From Anaeramoeba flamelloides (taxonomy: Eukaryota; Metamonada; Anaeramoebidae), in contig JANTQA010000016.1 of NCBI GenBank assembly GCA_027625915.1, positions 1,865,001 to 1,929,000 of the forward strand: a stretch of DNA of 64,000 nucleotides. Direction: 5' to 3'. The notes under the pieces were generated by a model that had not been told where the DNA came from, ran no database searches, and saw nothing but the letters and a program-made list of their open reading frames with translations. Every line of letters begins with the position of its first letter. The stretch's first letter is position 1. This document shows, one piece after another, positions 46,601 through 58,388 of the stretch. Position numbers and translations under genes: made by a program.

Positions 46601-49544
46601 TTTTACACACAGCTAAAACGGTCCAAACAACCACAATAATACAATTTCATTGAAATTGGAAATAATTTTGATTTTTGTAAAATATGAAAATCATTTTTTC
46701 ATCTTTTAGTTTTTTTGTTTTAATTTAATTTTTTGAATTACCAAACTTTTTTCGTTCGATCAAAATTTTTTTTTGAACAATTGATATTAGGTTAAAGTTG
46801 AGTTCGTCAAAATAGAAGAACTCAAATAAAATTAATTGATAGTATCTAATCATTTGATCGATCAATATTCCTAATAGAATTTAAAAAAATTTAGCACAAT
46901 GTTTTTTTTTGTTTTGCTCTCTCCAAATTTTTTAACATACCAGTGATTTATTTGTATTGAGAATTATTTATTTTTTGTTTTGTGAATATTGTAATCTCTA
47001 AACAATTGTTAGCATGTCAATTAGTGAATGGTTCTAATTTGGTATTTCTTTGAGAATTGATTAAATAAGATTTTTTTTTCAAAAACTGAATTTTGGTGTG
47101 TTAAAAATTTTGAATTGGGGTTTCTGTTCCCAATTAAAAAATTATATTACGCTTTTTTTCCTTGTTTAACTTTTTTTACCAAATGGTTATCTTTTTTTCT
47201 TTTTTTTTTAAAGTTTTTATTTCTTTCTTTTTCTTTCTTTTTGTTGTTTTTTCTTTTTCTTTTTCTTTTTCTTTTCTTTTTTTTTCTTTTATTTTTTAAA
47301 AAGAAAGTCAAAAAAAAAAGAATCTTAAAAAATAAACATTAATAAAATTGAGATAATTTAATATTTTACAAAATCTATATCTTTATTGGCAAAAAATCTT
47401 ATTGTTACCTTTTTTCATTGAAAGTTCAGCAATAAAAAATCGGTAATGCTCATTTCAAAAATTATGACAAACTTTTTTTTGGGGGTTTTTGGGATTATTT
47501 TTTTTAATATAAAAACTATCAGGCTTTTACAAATATAGAATAATTAAAAGATGAATTATTTAAAATATTTAATAATTATTTAGTGTTCGTGAATAATAAA
47601 AAAAAATTTTTTTAGAACAATTTATTATTTTAGGCGAGTAACAATTTTTGAAATATAATTCAAAGAGAAAAAAAAAAATGAAAAAAAATGCCTTACTTGG
47701 TAAAAATGAGATTATTTTGAAATTTTTATGTTGCTTTTATTAAAAGTAACTTCATTTTTATTTAAAAATTATTTATAAAGAAATGTGTAAAATTATTTAA
47801 TAATGAAAGTTAAACTTTGTAATAAAAAAATGAAATATCGCCAAACGGTTATAAATTATCTGTCAAACTTTTTATTAAAAATATACTTTTATAATACAAA
47901 ACATTTTTTTTTTTTGAAAAACAATAATTTCTGAGATTTATATCCCCGATATTTTTTTTGATATGATATTTCTTTTATAAATATAAATTTACTTATTTTA
48001 TATGTATTTGAAATTAAGTTCATTTATTGTTTCTAACAACTTTAATAAAATTAATAATCAAAATTAATATAATTATTATTCTTCGTTAATTAAAAATATT
48101 TTTTTTTTTTATAATAAAAAAATTAATTAATCAGGGAATTATTCATAGAGATTTAAAACCAGATAATTTATTAATCGATAAAAATGGAAGATTAAAATTG
48201 ACAGATTTCGGTTTATCAAAAATTGGGTTAATTAGAAGAGCTGATGTCAGAGGCAGAGATGAGAAGCAAGAAAGGCAAATACAAAGACAACGACAAAAAC
48301 AAAAATTTAGAAAAAAGCTTGGTAAAAAAAAGAAGAGAAGAAGAAGAAACATTCAAACACCTCGGCCTGAAACTAAAGTTTTCTTTCGTTCAAAATCAGA
48401 ATATTTTCAGCACAAATCATACACGGAGGAGGATTTCCAATTACAAGTAAACTTTCAAAATTCCTCAACAGAATCAAACGAAAGTGATGAAAGCGGTGAC
48501 AAGGCTGATTCAAAATCCAATTCTTTTTCTTCATCATTTTTTTCTGAATCTTTTTCTAAATACGATTCAAAGCATTATTCCTCGATAAATAATATTAAAG
48601 ATGTCGCAAATACTTTTGAATCTTTTAGCCAAGCTTGTTTATCATTTGATAATATTAATAACTCTTCTTTAAACATTGCCAATAATGAGAATGGAAATGA
48701 AAAAGAAAAAGAAAAAGAAAAAGAAAAAGAAAAAGAAAAAGAAAATGAAAATGAAAATAAAAATGAAAATGGGAATGGAAATGACAATAAAAATTCAAAA
48801 AATGAAGAAAATTCTGAAAATGATCAAAATTCAAGAGAAAAAAGTAATATTATTGATCAATCTCATAAAAATTTAAAAGGAAAGCAATCATCAAATTTAG
48901 AATCAATGTCCATTGCCAAAAACAATAGAACAAATCTTGTAGGCACGCCAAATTATTTAGCACCTGAGGTGCTTTTAGGTAAGTTTGGGCATTCTTTTGC
49001 AATAGATTGGTGGGCCTTTGGCGTAATTGCCTATGAACTAGTCTGCGGCTATCCACCATTTGTTGACGAAACAATTGAAGACATTTTTAATAATATTGTT
49101 GACTTGAACATTTATTTTGAAGATTTCATGTCAGACGAATTTGTAGATTTAATTTCCTTGCTCTTGGTTGACGATCCAAATGAAAGGCTCGGTTCGAAGG
49201 GTGCAGATGAAATCAAAAAACATCCTTTCTTTGTAGGGATCGATTGGGATAATTTCTTTAAGACTGAAAGCCCCCCATGGAAACCGAGAATCCAGAGCGA
49301 AATTGATGTCAAATATTTCGATTCAACTAGATATTCAAACGTGCTTGAACACGAAATTGACCAAGACATTTTTGACGATATGCGCGTTGAAAATATCGAC
49401 GAGTCTCCTTTCCTTACTAATTCTAAAAATTTTGAAGATTTTTCTACAGTCAATTGGGACCAATTAAAATTTTTAAATTTAAAAGCAATACATTCAACGA
49501 AATCTAGTAGAGCAAATTCTCCAACCAGAGAAGAAAAAGATTAA
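40655..49544 (+). CDS. Rim15/IREH1/Greatwall-type AGC protein kinase with C2HC finger, three exons; frame change at an A run in exon 1
   Basis: Exons 40655-42662, 43855-44908, 48135-49544 (phases 2 and 0 agree), about 1490 residues. Exon 1 carries a region like that ahead of the finger in plant IREH1 ([33 protein letters not shown]), long Lys/Asn/Ser-rich stretches, then a finger C-x2-C-x12-H-x4-C ([20 protein letters not shown]) followed by [15 protein letters not shown], again as in IREH1. The kinase starts near 44538: [63 protein letters not shown] ~240-residue insert separates DFG from [14 protein letters not shown], as in Greatwall. [20 protein letters not shown] and the tail motif [13 protein letters not shown] (hydrophobic motif FxxF-S) follow. 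All catalytic residues are present. Relatives govern quiescence, mitotic entry or polar growth. In exon 1 the frame from 40655 stops at 41026; the rest is one base back, the change falling in 18 A at 40955-40972. Confidence 0.85.
42764..43140. repeat. Mosaic palindrome family 'P', cluster 5
   Basis: The opening motif is triplicated: GTGCCGTAGAGTACCGTAGA then GTACCGTAGGGCGTCTAG. Hairpin modules follow, including AAATAAAAACAAAATTTAAT with its inverse and TTTCTGTTCATTTAGAAAAT units. Confidence 0.7.
43244..43273. repeat. TA microsatellite
   Basis: Run of AT dinucleotides in the first kinase intron. Confidence 0.9.
43491..43544. repeat. AC / ATAC / AT microsatellite
   Basis: AC dinucleotides passing into ATAC and then AT units, just ahead of kinase exon 2. 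Confidence 0.9.
44996..46154 (+). mobile_element. Element A, copy 3, inside the kinase intron and itself interrupted
   Basis: Left end GTTGTTTGAAATATTCTCGA and right end GAGAATATTTGATAGATTC are inverted; interior words (TTTACTTTAAACTCCTCT, GGGTATGTGTATACACG, GGATATTACCATGATATTTT) follow copy 1 in order. It is ~390 bp longer than copy 1, partly because of repeat F at 45834-46013. Confidence 0.7.
45834..46013 (+). repeat. Repeat 'F' inserted into element A copy 3
   Basis: CATTAAAAATCAAATTTTGA through AATTGGGACATTTATTATGA matches 5845-6030 and is absent from element A copies 1 and 2. Confidence 0.55.
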
Positions 49545-49824
49545 TTTTTTTTTTTTTTTATTTTTATCATTTTTGCATTTTTTGATACTTTTATTTACCT
49601 TTTTCCTATTTTTTTTTTTTGTTTCTTTTTTAATTACATCCACCTTTTTTTTTAATAATTTTTTTACATTAAAATTATTCTATTTATTTTAAAATGATTA
49701 GAATCTAAAATCTTATAAAAATGAAAAATATAATATAATAAATATTAGATTATTATTATTCAAAAAATAATAATAGAAATATTAATTTTTTTTATTTCAG
49801 ATATCCAAATTTTATGATTATTTA

Positions 49825-50195
49825 CATAGGATGGGCAGTCGTTAGGTTTTCCAGAATTCTAAAAGAATTTTGTAAAATCTTTGATTTTACTCTATTCTTT
49901 TAAATTCTGGAAAACCGCGGTTAGCTTTTTTTTACTTTTTGAAATGTAAAGAAAATTTATTTAATTATTTGTTTATTTCAAAAAGTAAAAAAAACCTAGA
50001 ACACCACACAAATCAAATAGAAAACCTCAAAAACCCCTAGAACATCTTCACAAATAAATAGAAAACTTAAAAATACCTAACGAAAATCAATAAATTTTCC
50101 AAATAAAATAGAAAACCTCAAAAAAAAAACTAGAACACAAAACAAATAAAACAGAAAACCTAAAAAAAACCTAGGCACTCTACGGCACTTGACAA
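49825..50195. repeat. Mosaic palindrome family 'P', cluster 6
   Basis: Hairpin TTTTCCAGAATTCTAAAAGA / TCTTTTAAATTCTGGAAAA, hairpin TACTTTTTGAAATGTAAAGA / TTTATTTCAAAAAGTAAAAA, then four direct AACAC/CTTCACAAATAAA…CCTAG units, closing with CCTAGGCACTCTACGGCAC, the inverse of the opening motif of cluster 4. Confidence 0.75.
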
Positions 50196-50379
50196 CACGA
50201 TCACAGAGAAAATGATCCAAAACTTCAATGATATCCAAATTTTTTGATTTTTTGATTTTTTGTAAAATTTTAATTTATCTTTGTTCATTAATATCATAAG
50301 AATATCTATTTAGATAATTTGTAACATTTCTGCGTTTTAAAATCAAAGTAGAGCATTCCCCTTTAAATATCTTTTGTCG

Positions 50380-50975
50380 TTAGTGTTTCCAGAATTCAAA
50401 AGAATAGAGAAAAATCTATGATTATATTCAATTCTTTTAAATAATACAAAACCAAACATTAGCTTTTTTTTAATTTCTCAAATAAAAAAAAAACACAAGG
50501 TACTTGAAGACAAGATTTTTTGTTAATATTATTTTGAATAGAAATAATTTTTTAATATTTTTGATGAGTACCTTAGACTGACGTAGAGTATCTAGGTTTT
50601 CTTGAGGTTTTCAGTTTTATTTGCTAAGTGTTTTAGGTTTTTTGAGGTTTTCTATTTGATTTGTGTGGTCTTCTAGGTTTTTTTTTTACTTTTTGAAATA
50701 AACTGAAAATTTATTAAAATTTTTGGTTTATTTCAAAAAGTTAAAAAAAATCTAATGAAAATCTATCGGTTTTCCAAATAAACAAAAAACTCAAGAAGAC
50801 GTAACCACACTTTTTTTTTTAATTTAAGAAATAAAAAGAAAATTTCAAAAATTTTCTATTTATTTCTAAAATGAAAAAAAAGCTAACCAGACACACTAAA
50901 ATTCAATAGAATTGATAAAAATCATTGATTTTACTCAATTCTTTTGAATTTTAAAAAACATAACAACACCAACAA
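50380..50975. repeat. Mosaic palindrome family 'P', cluster 7 (possibly two adjoining copies)
   Basis: A worn TTTCCAGAATTCAAAAGAAT hairpin at 50388, then at 50567 a fresh start (GTACCTTAGACTGACGTAGA) with inverse-order units, a near-perfect TTTTGAAATAAACTGAAAAT / TTTATTTCAAAAAG hairpin and a final ATTCAATAGAATTGATAAAA hairpin. Confidence 0.65.
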
Positions 50976-51544
50976 CTTTTGAAATTCAGAAACTCATTAT
51001 ATGTGTACTTATATATTTCAATTTTTAATTCTTTTAAATCTTTTGAATGTCAGTTGATTTTATTATATATTCTTTGGTTGAATTTTATTAATTTTTCTAA
51101 ATAAGGAAGTTATAAGTTATTTAATTTTTTTTTTGAATTTGAATGTTTTTGTATTTACTGAAATTATCATATTTTCAATACTAAATCCTGTTATGAAAAT
51201 AAGAATTTGCATATTTGTGTTCTATTTGCATATTTCAGTAATACATTAATTAATCCAAGAAAATCAAATAATGTATTTTTTATTATTTCATAATGATAAA
51301 ATTCTAATCCATATGTTAATTGAATTAATAAAAAAGCTTTAAATAATAATATTTTCAAATTATTGAAACTATTACTGTTATTGAATGATTTTTTTGCAGT
51401 TGTTATCAGTTACTTGAGATTTTCTTAAATTATAAACTATATATGCAAATTTTATCTCAATAAATACCCAAATATTTAATTGTTTTATAATCTTTTAATA
51501 TAATTTCTATTTTATCTTTATTATGTTTTAATACAAATTGAATA

Positions 51545-51800
51545 ATAATTTCTGAGAGTCGTGGAATGCCAATTATTAATCACGTATTGTGGAATTTATA
51601 TCTATAATCGATAATCTTTCTATCAGGTTTTACACTCCTTCTGTGTATTCAGGATGTGGATAGTTTCTATTTGGTAATGAAAATGATAATTTTATTTTTT
51701 ATACATATTTTAATTATTTTTCTTCTACACTTTTTTTTTTATTTGATAAATTTTCTTTAATTAATCCTTTCTCTAAATAAATAAATAAATTGAATAATAA
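51545..51800 (+). repeat. Dispersed repeat 'R', uninterrupted copy
   Basis: GAGTCGTGGAATGCCAATTA through AATCTTTCTATCAGG and TATTTTAATTATTTTTCTTC to AAATAAATAAATAAA; matches 12970-13410 minus its insert. Confidence 0.6.
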
Positions 51801-52944
51801 TTTCAGATATTGAATTGAATTTTTAATTTCCTTGGATTTTATTTTCTTTTATAATTAGGATAAAATAATCTGGAAATATTTAACAATGATTTGATAATTG
51901 TATATTTTTTGATAGAAGAAAATGGGGAATTAGAGCAAATAAAATAGGAGATAGTGGGCCAACTTAGAATATACCAAATCCCAAAAAAGTATTTTTTTTT
52001 TCAATTTTATACTTGTGAAAAATTTTTTAAAGACTTATTGTTTGTAGATCTTAAGAATTTTTCAAATTTATGTTTCTGTATTCAAGTTAATTTATGAAAG
52101 CATTTTGATGATTTATCTTCTCTAAAAAAAAAGAATTTAATTTTCGAGATAAAATTATCCTTTAATTTTGATCACCAAGATGCAGAGATAATTTGAGACG
52201 AGTTCAAAAAGGGTTTCTGGATCTTCAACAATAGGTTAACTATTATTTTTGGAAACAAAGAAATTACTTTTGGGTTTCTCCTCTTTCTTCACTAAAGACA
52301 TTTTGAAAAATGAACCTACTCATTATTATCTTTTTGTTTTTTATAATGGCAGGTCAAAAGATAGAATCTAAAACAGGAACTAAGAATTGGTATTGGTTTT
52401 AATCAGTTCCTATTGAAATAACAAATTTCGAAAATTCAAATGTTAGATATTTTAAATCTATTATTAGCAAAATTCAAATCAAGATTTTTAATTTTATTGT
52501 AAAACAAGTAGACTGTGAATCTATTCTTTGTAAATTTCAAATCATGATAGCTTAATTATATGAACCTAAAGGAATTTTCAGAATTATTTTTGGTTCACTA
52601 GTCTGAAAAAATCAAATTGAAAAAAAAAAGTTAGACTAAAATACAACTTCAATTATCATTTCACCCTTGTTAATCGGGTTTATTCACAATATAATCGAAC
52701 ATTACAGTTCTTAAAAATCTTGAGGATGTTGTATTTATTGTTGTTAATAGTAATGCTATTTTGAAAAGTCTCTAGTATAGAAAAAAAGGTCTATTTTGGA
52801 TATAAAGTTTTTCAATGGATTTGACAATGAATTTTCTTTAAACTCAACTTTAGGATATTTTTTGAAGAGATAATATCTAATAGTTTTGAAAACACTCTTA
52901 TCGTTTAAAAACTCAAACACCGAAAAAAAATAACTGATAAAAAT

Positions 52945-53500
52945 TGAGAGTGTCCGTCAAGTGCTGTAGAGTGCCCAAGTTTTCTTAAGGGTTTCTGTTT
53001 TATTTGTAAATCTATCGATTTTCGTTAGCTTTTTTTGAATTTTCTATTTATTTGGAAAATTAGTAGATTTTCATTAGGTTTTTTTTTATTTTTTGAAATA
53101 TACCAAAAATTTATTAAAATTTTCTGTTTATTTCAAAAAGTAAAAAAAACCTAGAAAACTTCACAAATAAAATAGAAAACCTCAACAAAAAACCTAGAAC
53201 ACTTCACAAATAAATAGAAAACTCAAAAAAACCTAACGAAAATCAATAGATTTTCCAAATAAAATAGAAAACCTCAAAAAAACCTAGAACACTTCACAAA
53301 TAAACAGAAAACTCAAAAAAAGCTAAAGATGGTTTTCCAGAATTCAAAAGAATAGAGTAAAATCTCCTTAATTTTACGCAATTCTTTTAAATTCTGGAAA
53401 ACCCAACTAACGTGTCCTAGGTTTTTTTTACAATTTGAAATAAACGGAAAATTTATTAAAATTTCTTAATCTTCCAAAAAGTAAAAAAAACCTAACGGAA
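52945..53500. repeat. Mosaic palindrome family 'P', cluster 8 (longest)
   Basis: Opens GTGTCCGTCAAGTGCTGTAG AGTGCCC. Left-hand units are inverse (TTTCTATTTATTTGGAAAAT), centred on the AAATATACCAAAAATTTATT hairpin; right-hand units are direct and tandem (four AACACTTCACAAATAAA… units). Then a complete TTTTCCAGAATTCAAAAGAA hairpin and a second TTTGAAATAAACGGAAAATT hairpin. Confidence 0.75.
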
Positions 53501-54129
53501 AATCAAAGAAAATATTTTTTCCAATTTAAAAGAACATATAATTCTTTAATAGTCAAAATAATGGATTCCCCTATTTAAAAGATATTCATCAGATTTAAAA
53601 TACTATTAAAATATAATAAAATAACCTCTTCGCCTGAAGATTAAAATTTTTGAATTTTTTTACTATTAAATTGAAAAAAAATATTAATAGAACCTGGAAA
53701 ATTTTATTTTCCAAATTAAATTGTTGAATATCTTTAAAAATATTTTTTGATCCAAGATCCTTTATTAACCAATAGTGTTTATTCTAATTGAAGTTATTAA
53801 AAAGGGTAAAATTAGCAAATATTTAATTTTTTTTTGAAAAACTTTTTTCATGATCGTGTTGTGACGAGGACTTTTCTTTTCATATCAATCCCCAAATTGG
53901 ATAAAATATTCCATTTTTAAAATTTGAACAAAAAATTGCAATGATAATACCCCGTTAAGCCTCTAAGAGAAAAGAAAAGAAAAGAAAAGAAAGAGCACAA
54001 CAAAGATTTTGTTTCGAGGCACAATCAACTGACACAAGAATTTAAAAAATACTTTTGAAAAAGAAAATTGAAAAGGTGAAATTCCAGTAACGGTCTTTAT
54101 TATCGTTAAAAAAACAAGACTTGAAGGAT

Positions 54130-55353
54130 TTAATCAAGTTCATTGGGATTTTCATACCCAATTCCTTTACACTTGACAATTACTGACTTGTTTTCTTCTT
54201 CAATTGTGAATTTTGCGCCTGTGATCTGTTCGGCGAAGTGTATGGCGGTCTTTGTGTGCAGGGATAATTTACATGTCCTGAATGATGAGACACCATCTGC
54301 AAGTGCCATAAAGACGATAACTTGGTCTTGGTGATGCCGATCGATACAGGCACCTGATTTGATATCTTGTATCAATTCGTTTGCAGAATCCCTTGCGATC
54401 ACTTCTGCCTTTTTCCCTCTTTGCCCAAGGCCAGTTGAAGCCAAAACACAGCCAGTTGAGGTGTGGGCATAGACGAATATACCACACCCGTCGCCCATTG
54501 CCTGTTTCCTATTTAAGTAGCTTTGTTTGATTTTAATTTCGACCTCATTGCCAAATTCTGATCTGAGAGTTGACGTGTACTGCTTAATGAATCTTGTTGC
54601 AATGCCATTATTGATTTTGCCCGACGTGAAAGCAAAGCCGGTGAATTTTGTGATTTCTCCTTGTTCCACAATTTCAATTGGCTTCAATTTCTTGACGGGT
54701 TTCGACTGTACTAAGACATTCCCGCCACCTCTTGGGAAAAAGCCACACCGGTTGATCTTGAGCCCAACCGTTGCGCCAAATTTTTTTAAAAGCGGCAAGA
54801 GAACCTTTTTGATGTCAGTCACAGGTGGGCTGAAGTTGACGTGCGTTCCTCCTTTCAAGCTCAAGATCGTGTCGCCAGGGCTAAATAATGTCACAGGGAT
54901 GCTGATCTGTGTTAACAGCGCAATCGAGCCTGCTGTGCCAGGATCACAAGAATATGTGCCGCACGAGACTTTTTTTGGTTTAAAGGTTATCTGCATCGAT
55001 TGTACCTATAGAAGGTTTGTTTAAGTGGAGCGCAGTTTGGGGTTGTTTTGGAAAAGGTGCTTTTTTTGAAGATTTAGTTGCTGTCGAAAAGGAGATACAT
55101 AAAAAAAAAAAAAAAAAAAAATTTAAAATGAAAAAAGGTTTTGAAAAATTACAGAGTCTCCCGTTAATCGAGCATTGCAAATTTCCCCAACTAATTGGAT
55201 TCCAGCTAAATGCTGTGGCCTTAAGCCAGTTTTTGGTTTTCGCTTTGCTCGTATATTGATGATTTTAAGATCCCTCCCAAGGATTGCACAGAGAGATGTT
55301 GTTAAACGGAGAATTTGCCCTCCTCCTTCCATAATTGAACCGTCTATTTCCAT
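54130..55353 (-). CDS. RTCA: RNA 3'-terminal phosphate cyclase, two exons
   Basis: It turns an RNA 3'-phosphate into a 2',3'-cyclic phosphate using ATP. Exons (minus) 55353-55153 and 55005-54130 with a 147-nt GT-AG intron in phase 0; 358 residues, close to the human enzyme (about 366). The start MEIDGSIMEGGGQILRLTTS and GLRPQHLAGIQLV match RtcA directly. Further blocks are LSLKGGTHVNFSPPV, CGFFPRGGGNVLV, STGCVLASTGLGQRG, DQVIVFMALADGVSSF and LSLHTKTAIHFAEQITGAKF, the last holding the His expected to be adenylated. It ends GIGYENPNELD, as the family does (GIGMTNPNL). It is closer to RtcA than to the Rcl1 branch, which lacks these end motifs. Codons end in G or C far more often than in the AT-rich parts of neighbouring genes. 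No partner (RtcB, archease) lies in the window. Confidence 0.94.
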
Positions 55354-56283
55354 GCTGAGTTTGGTTAGTAATAAAACTTTGTTTGAAAAACAAATTAAAA
55401 CAGAAAAGGATTGAAAAAAAATAATAAATTTGAACTTTGTTCAGAGTTGATTCCATTTTATTCTGAATGACTATTTGTTGGAATTTGAATATTTTTCACA
55501 CTTTTATTTGATCAAGTTTTCTCACTTGAAGAGTTTGAGAAACATTGGTTTATTATTTTCTTAAATGACGTATTTAAATTTGAAAATTTTTGCAGTTTTT
55601 TCCTTCTTTTTGGTTGAAATGAAATTTTGTCTGATTCTGAGTAGAAAATTTTTGGTACAAACAAAAATTTATCTTCTTATTCCTTAAAAAAACAGTAAAA
55701 CTTGCATGAAATGAATGAGATCTCTGAATTTGAGAAGAAACATAATTCAGCTTTCTGGTTCAACTTTACTGATAAATTCAAATAAATATCTGAAAATTTT
55801 TAATTCATTTTCCATTTTTGATATTTTTACACATGTTTTGAAAAAGCATTTTATACATTTAAATGAGAAAAAACTTTGTTAAATTAGTTTTCCTTCAAAA
55901 GGTTCTTTCTCTAGAGTTGATTTATGGGTTGAGTTAATTGATTACAAAAATATGAAAATGAACTAAAAATTTTATGAAATTTATTTAAATTTATCAGTAT
56001 GGGGAATTTTAATTCGAAGAATCTGATTTTCCTTTTCCAGATTCATTTTTTATTATAAAAATGAGGTTTTCGAAGAATTAAGTTCTAATAGGTTACTTTG
56101 TTATATAAGGAAATTGATCAAGAAGTCATATTTTTCTAATTTATACTTCAAATCTCAGTATAATCTGTGAGTTTTTTTCTTCTTGTTCCAATGCAATATC
56201 CAATTTACTAATCTTGTAGTACGACTAATTTCAAATCAATTTTGAGAGTAGATCAATTAACTTTTTTCGTAAAATTTAAATTA

Positions 56284-57147
56284 CCATTGTGAAAAAAATT
56301 TGGGTCATTAAAAAAAATTGGGTCAGTCAAAAATTTGTTTTCGTTTTTTAAATAGTAAATATTAGCAAAATGATTTTTGATCAAAGTAAAATTTTATGAA
56401 CAAATCTTACATTTAAGAAAAACCAAAGTCACTATCAATGTAAATTTTCAAAGGCAAAATTATTTCGTTGCATTTTGTGCTTTTATAATTACTGTGGAAC
56501 TCTAAAAAACAAAAATTTATTTTTAATTGTCAACTTTACTAAAAATGTTGATTTTTTTTATTAGATTACATTCCAAGATCTAGTTAATCATTGTTTGGGA
56601 AGACCAAAAATTAATAACTGTTTTAAATTAAGGTTTGTCTAAGGGGATTTTAAGAATTTAAATGGTTTCTGAAATCTTGATATTATGGTATTTTGAAGTT
56701 TTGATTGTAAACATTAGTGGAAAACAATCTCTTTCAAAAAAACATCTTTTTTGGAAGATTTTATAATTCAATTTGATTTAAAAGGTTATTCAAGATTAAC
56801 CGTGATAAATTTGCCTTCATTAACAATGATAAATATCTTATTGAATTAATAGATTTTAATATTTCCTATTAAATATTTCTCTTATTTTTAGTAAAGTTGA
56901 CAATTAAAAATAAATTTTTGTTTTTTAGAGTTCCACAGTAATTCTAAAAGGTTAAAATGCAACGAAATAATTTTGCCTTTGAAAATTATTATTGATAGTG
57001 ACTTTGGTTTTTCTTAACTGTAAGATTTGTTCATAAAATTTTACTTTGATCAAAAATCATTTTGCTAATATTTACTATTTAAAAAACGAAAACAAATTTT
57101 TGACTGACCCAATTTTTTTTAATGACCCAAATTTTTTTCACAATGGT
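56284..57147. mobile_element. Long fold-back element, ~260-bp arms, TTA flanks
   Basis: Left arm 56284-56545 (CCATTGTGAAAAAAATTTGG … TTTTTAATTGTCAACTTTAC) is inverted at 56887-57146 (GTAAAGTTGACAATTAAAAA … CCAAATTTTTTTCACAATGG) with few differences, around a ~340-bp unrelated spacer. The trinucleotide TTA stands on both outer sides, a possible target duplication. The high arm identity suggests recent movement or conversion. No transposase frame. Confidence 0.75.
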
Positions 57148-57337
57148 TATTTCAGGAAATATGTTTCAAATTTTTTGTAATTTTCTCAATTTTTTCGGAA
57201 GTTGTGATATTTTCTTAATGTTACAAAATATAAACAAATTTGTCTTATTAATTAACCTTCTTGCTTGTGAAAAATTTTTCGTTTTAAGGAAGTCAGTACA
57301 TTTTACAACATTTAAAAATTTTAATTGTATGAAATTG

Positions 57338-57495
57338 GTATTTGAATAATAAAAGGGAAAAAATTTTCACTTCCTTTTTCATATTATTCTTTGCTAAACA
57401 AAATTTCACAAAGAAGTGTGTTGGTATTTGTGACTCTACTTGAAAAAGGAAATTGAAAATGAAGTGAAAATTTTTCCCCGTTATAATTCAAATAC
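57338..57495. repeat. Repeat 'G' fold-back
   Basis: GTATTTGAATAATAAAAGGG and AAAAATTTTCACTTCC are inverted at the other end (GAAGTGAAAATTTTTCCCC … ATAATTCAAATAC). A lone end lies at 59665-59715 and an inverse copy at 23740-23865. Confidence 0.65.
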
Positions 57496-58388
57496 TACAA
57501 CATTACTGAAAAATTTTTTTTGAGTGCCAACAGATATTGAAACTTTGAAACCAAAACACCATTCTCCGCTCTATTTATGAAATAGAAATACGAAGTAATT
57601 CAGAGTTGAATCTTTCATTTTTCGATTTTTGGAACATTTTTTTTTGGTAAAATTTTTGGTTTTATTTTATTTGGTTTTGGATAAAGAAATGTATTTAAAG
57701 GAAAGAGTGAAATTAATCAAAGAATAAACTTAAAAAATAAACCCGAAAAGGTGTGTCTTGAAACAAAATATTTTCTTTTAGAAGACTAAAAAAGAAAGAT
57801 CACCATTCCAAATAAATTTATCGAAATCAAGAATTTTTAAAAAAACAATCGACCAAAGCCTATTTTCCTAGATTTGTTTTCTTTAACTTCTTAGTTTGTA
57901 TGAATACAAACTTTTTTTTACCTTAAAACTTTAGCACCTTTACTATTTATTATTATTTTACAAAACATTTTGTTACAAATTTACTTTCAAAATTCTTTTT
58001 TCAAATATTTTTATCAAACAAAAGTCAAAACAAAGAATCCTATTGCAAAAATTAAAATAAAGGGGCTGAATTCTTGAAACCAACATAACAGTTACAAAAG
58101 ATTCAAAGAAAAAACTAAATTGAAAAATTGTGAAAAAATTTCAATCATAATTCAGAATTATTTTTCCTTCTCGATTTAATTGGAAAATGATTAATTATCA
58201 AACCAAACAAATACACCCAATAAATCTTTATTCTCAAGAAGAATTAAAAAAATCTCTGATTTTCTGAACGAAAATTAGAATTAGATGACATAAATGAAAA
58301 TTGGATTTTGAAATTCTGTTTGGAGGATTCTTTAGAAAAAAAAGTAATTTGTTGCTGAAAAATTTTACAAACAAAAGTAATTTCATAT

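Larger units (their letters stand above)
44909..48134 (+). other. 3.2-kb intron 2 of the kinase gene
   Basis: Exon 2 ends FVHSL before GTAAAG; exon 3 starts [11 protein letters not shown] after TTAATCAG. The intron interrupts the catalytic loop region. It begins with a C/T-rich tract, then holds element A copy 3 (44996-46154) with repeat F inside it. The remainder (46155-48134) is AT-rich with no gene. The 75-codon frame at 47115-47342 is a T-rich tract. Confidence 0.7.
49545..54129. other. 4.6-kb gap dominated by palindrome clusters
   Basis: Between the convergent kinase and RtcA 3' ends. Holds palindrome clusters P6 (49825-50195), P7 (50380-50975) and P8 (52945-53500), and a repeat R copy (51545-51800). 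No coding frame with a family motif was seen. Confidence 0.5.

Noticed and set aside
47115-47342. 75-codon Phe/Leu-rich frame as a membrane protein
   Set aside because: It is a T/C-tract inside the kinase intron; hydrophobic frames of this kind arise by chance in T-rich DNA.
54527-55024. 165-codon plus-strand frame
   Set aside because: Opposite the RtcA coding exon; an effect of that gene's higher GC and codon bias.
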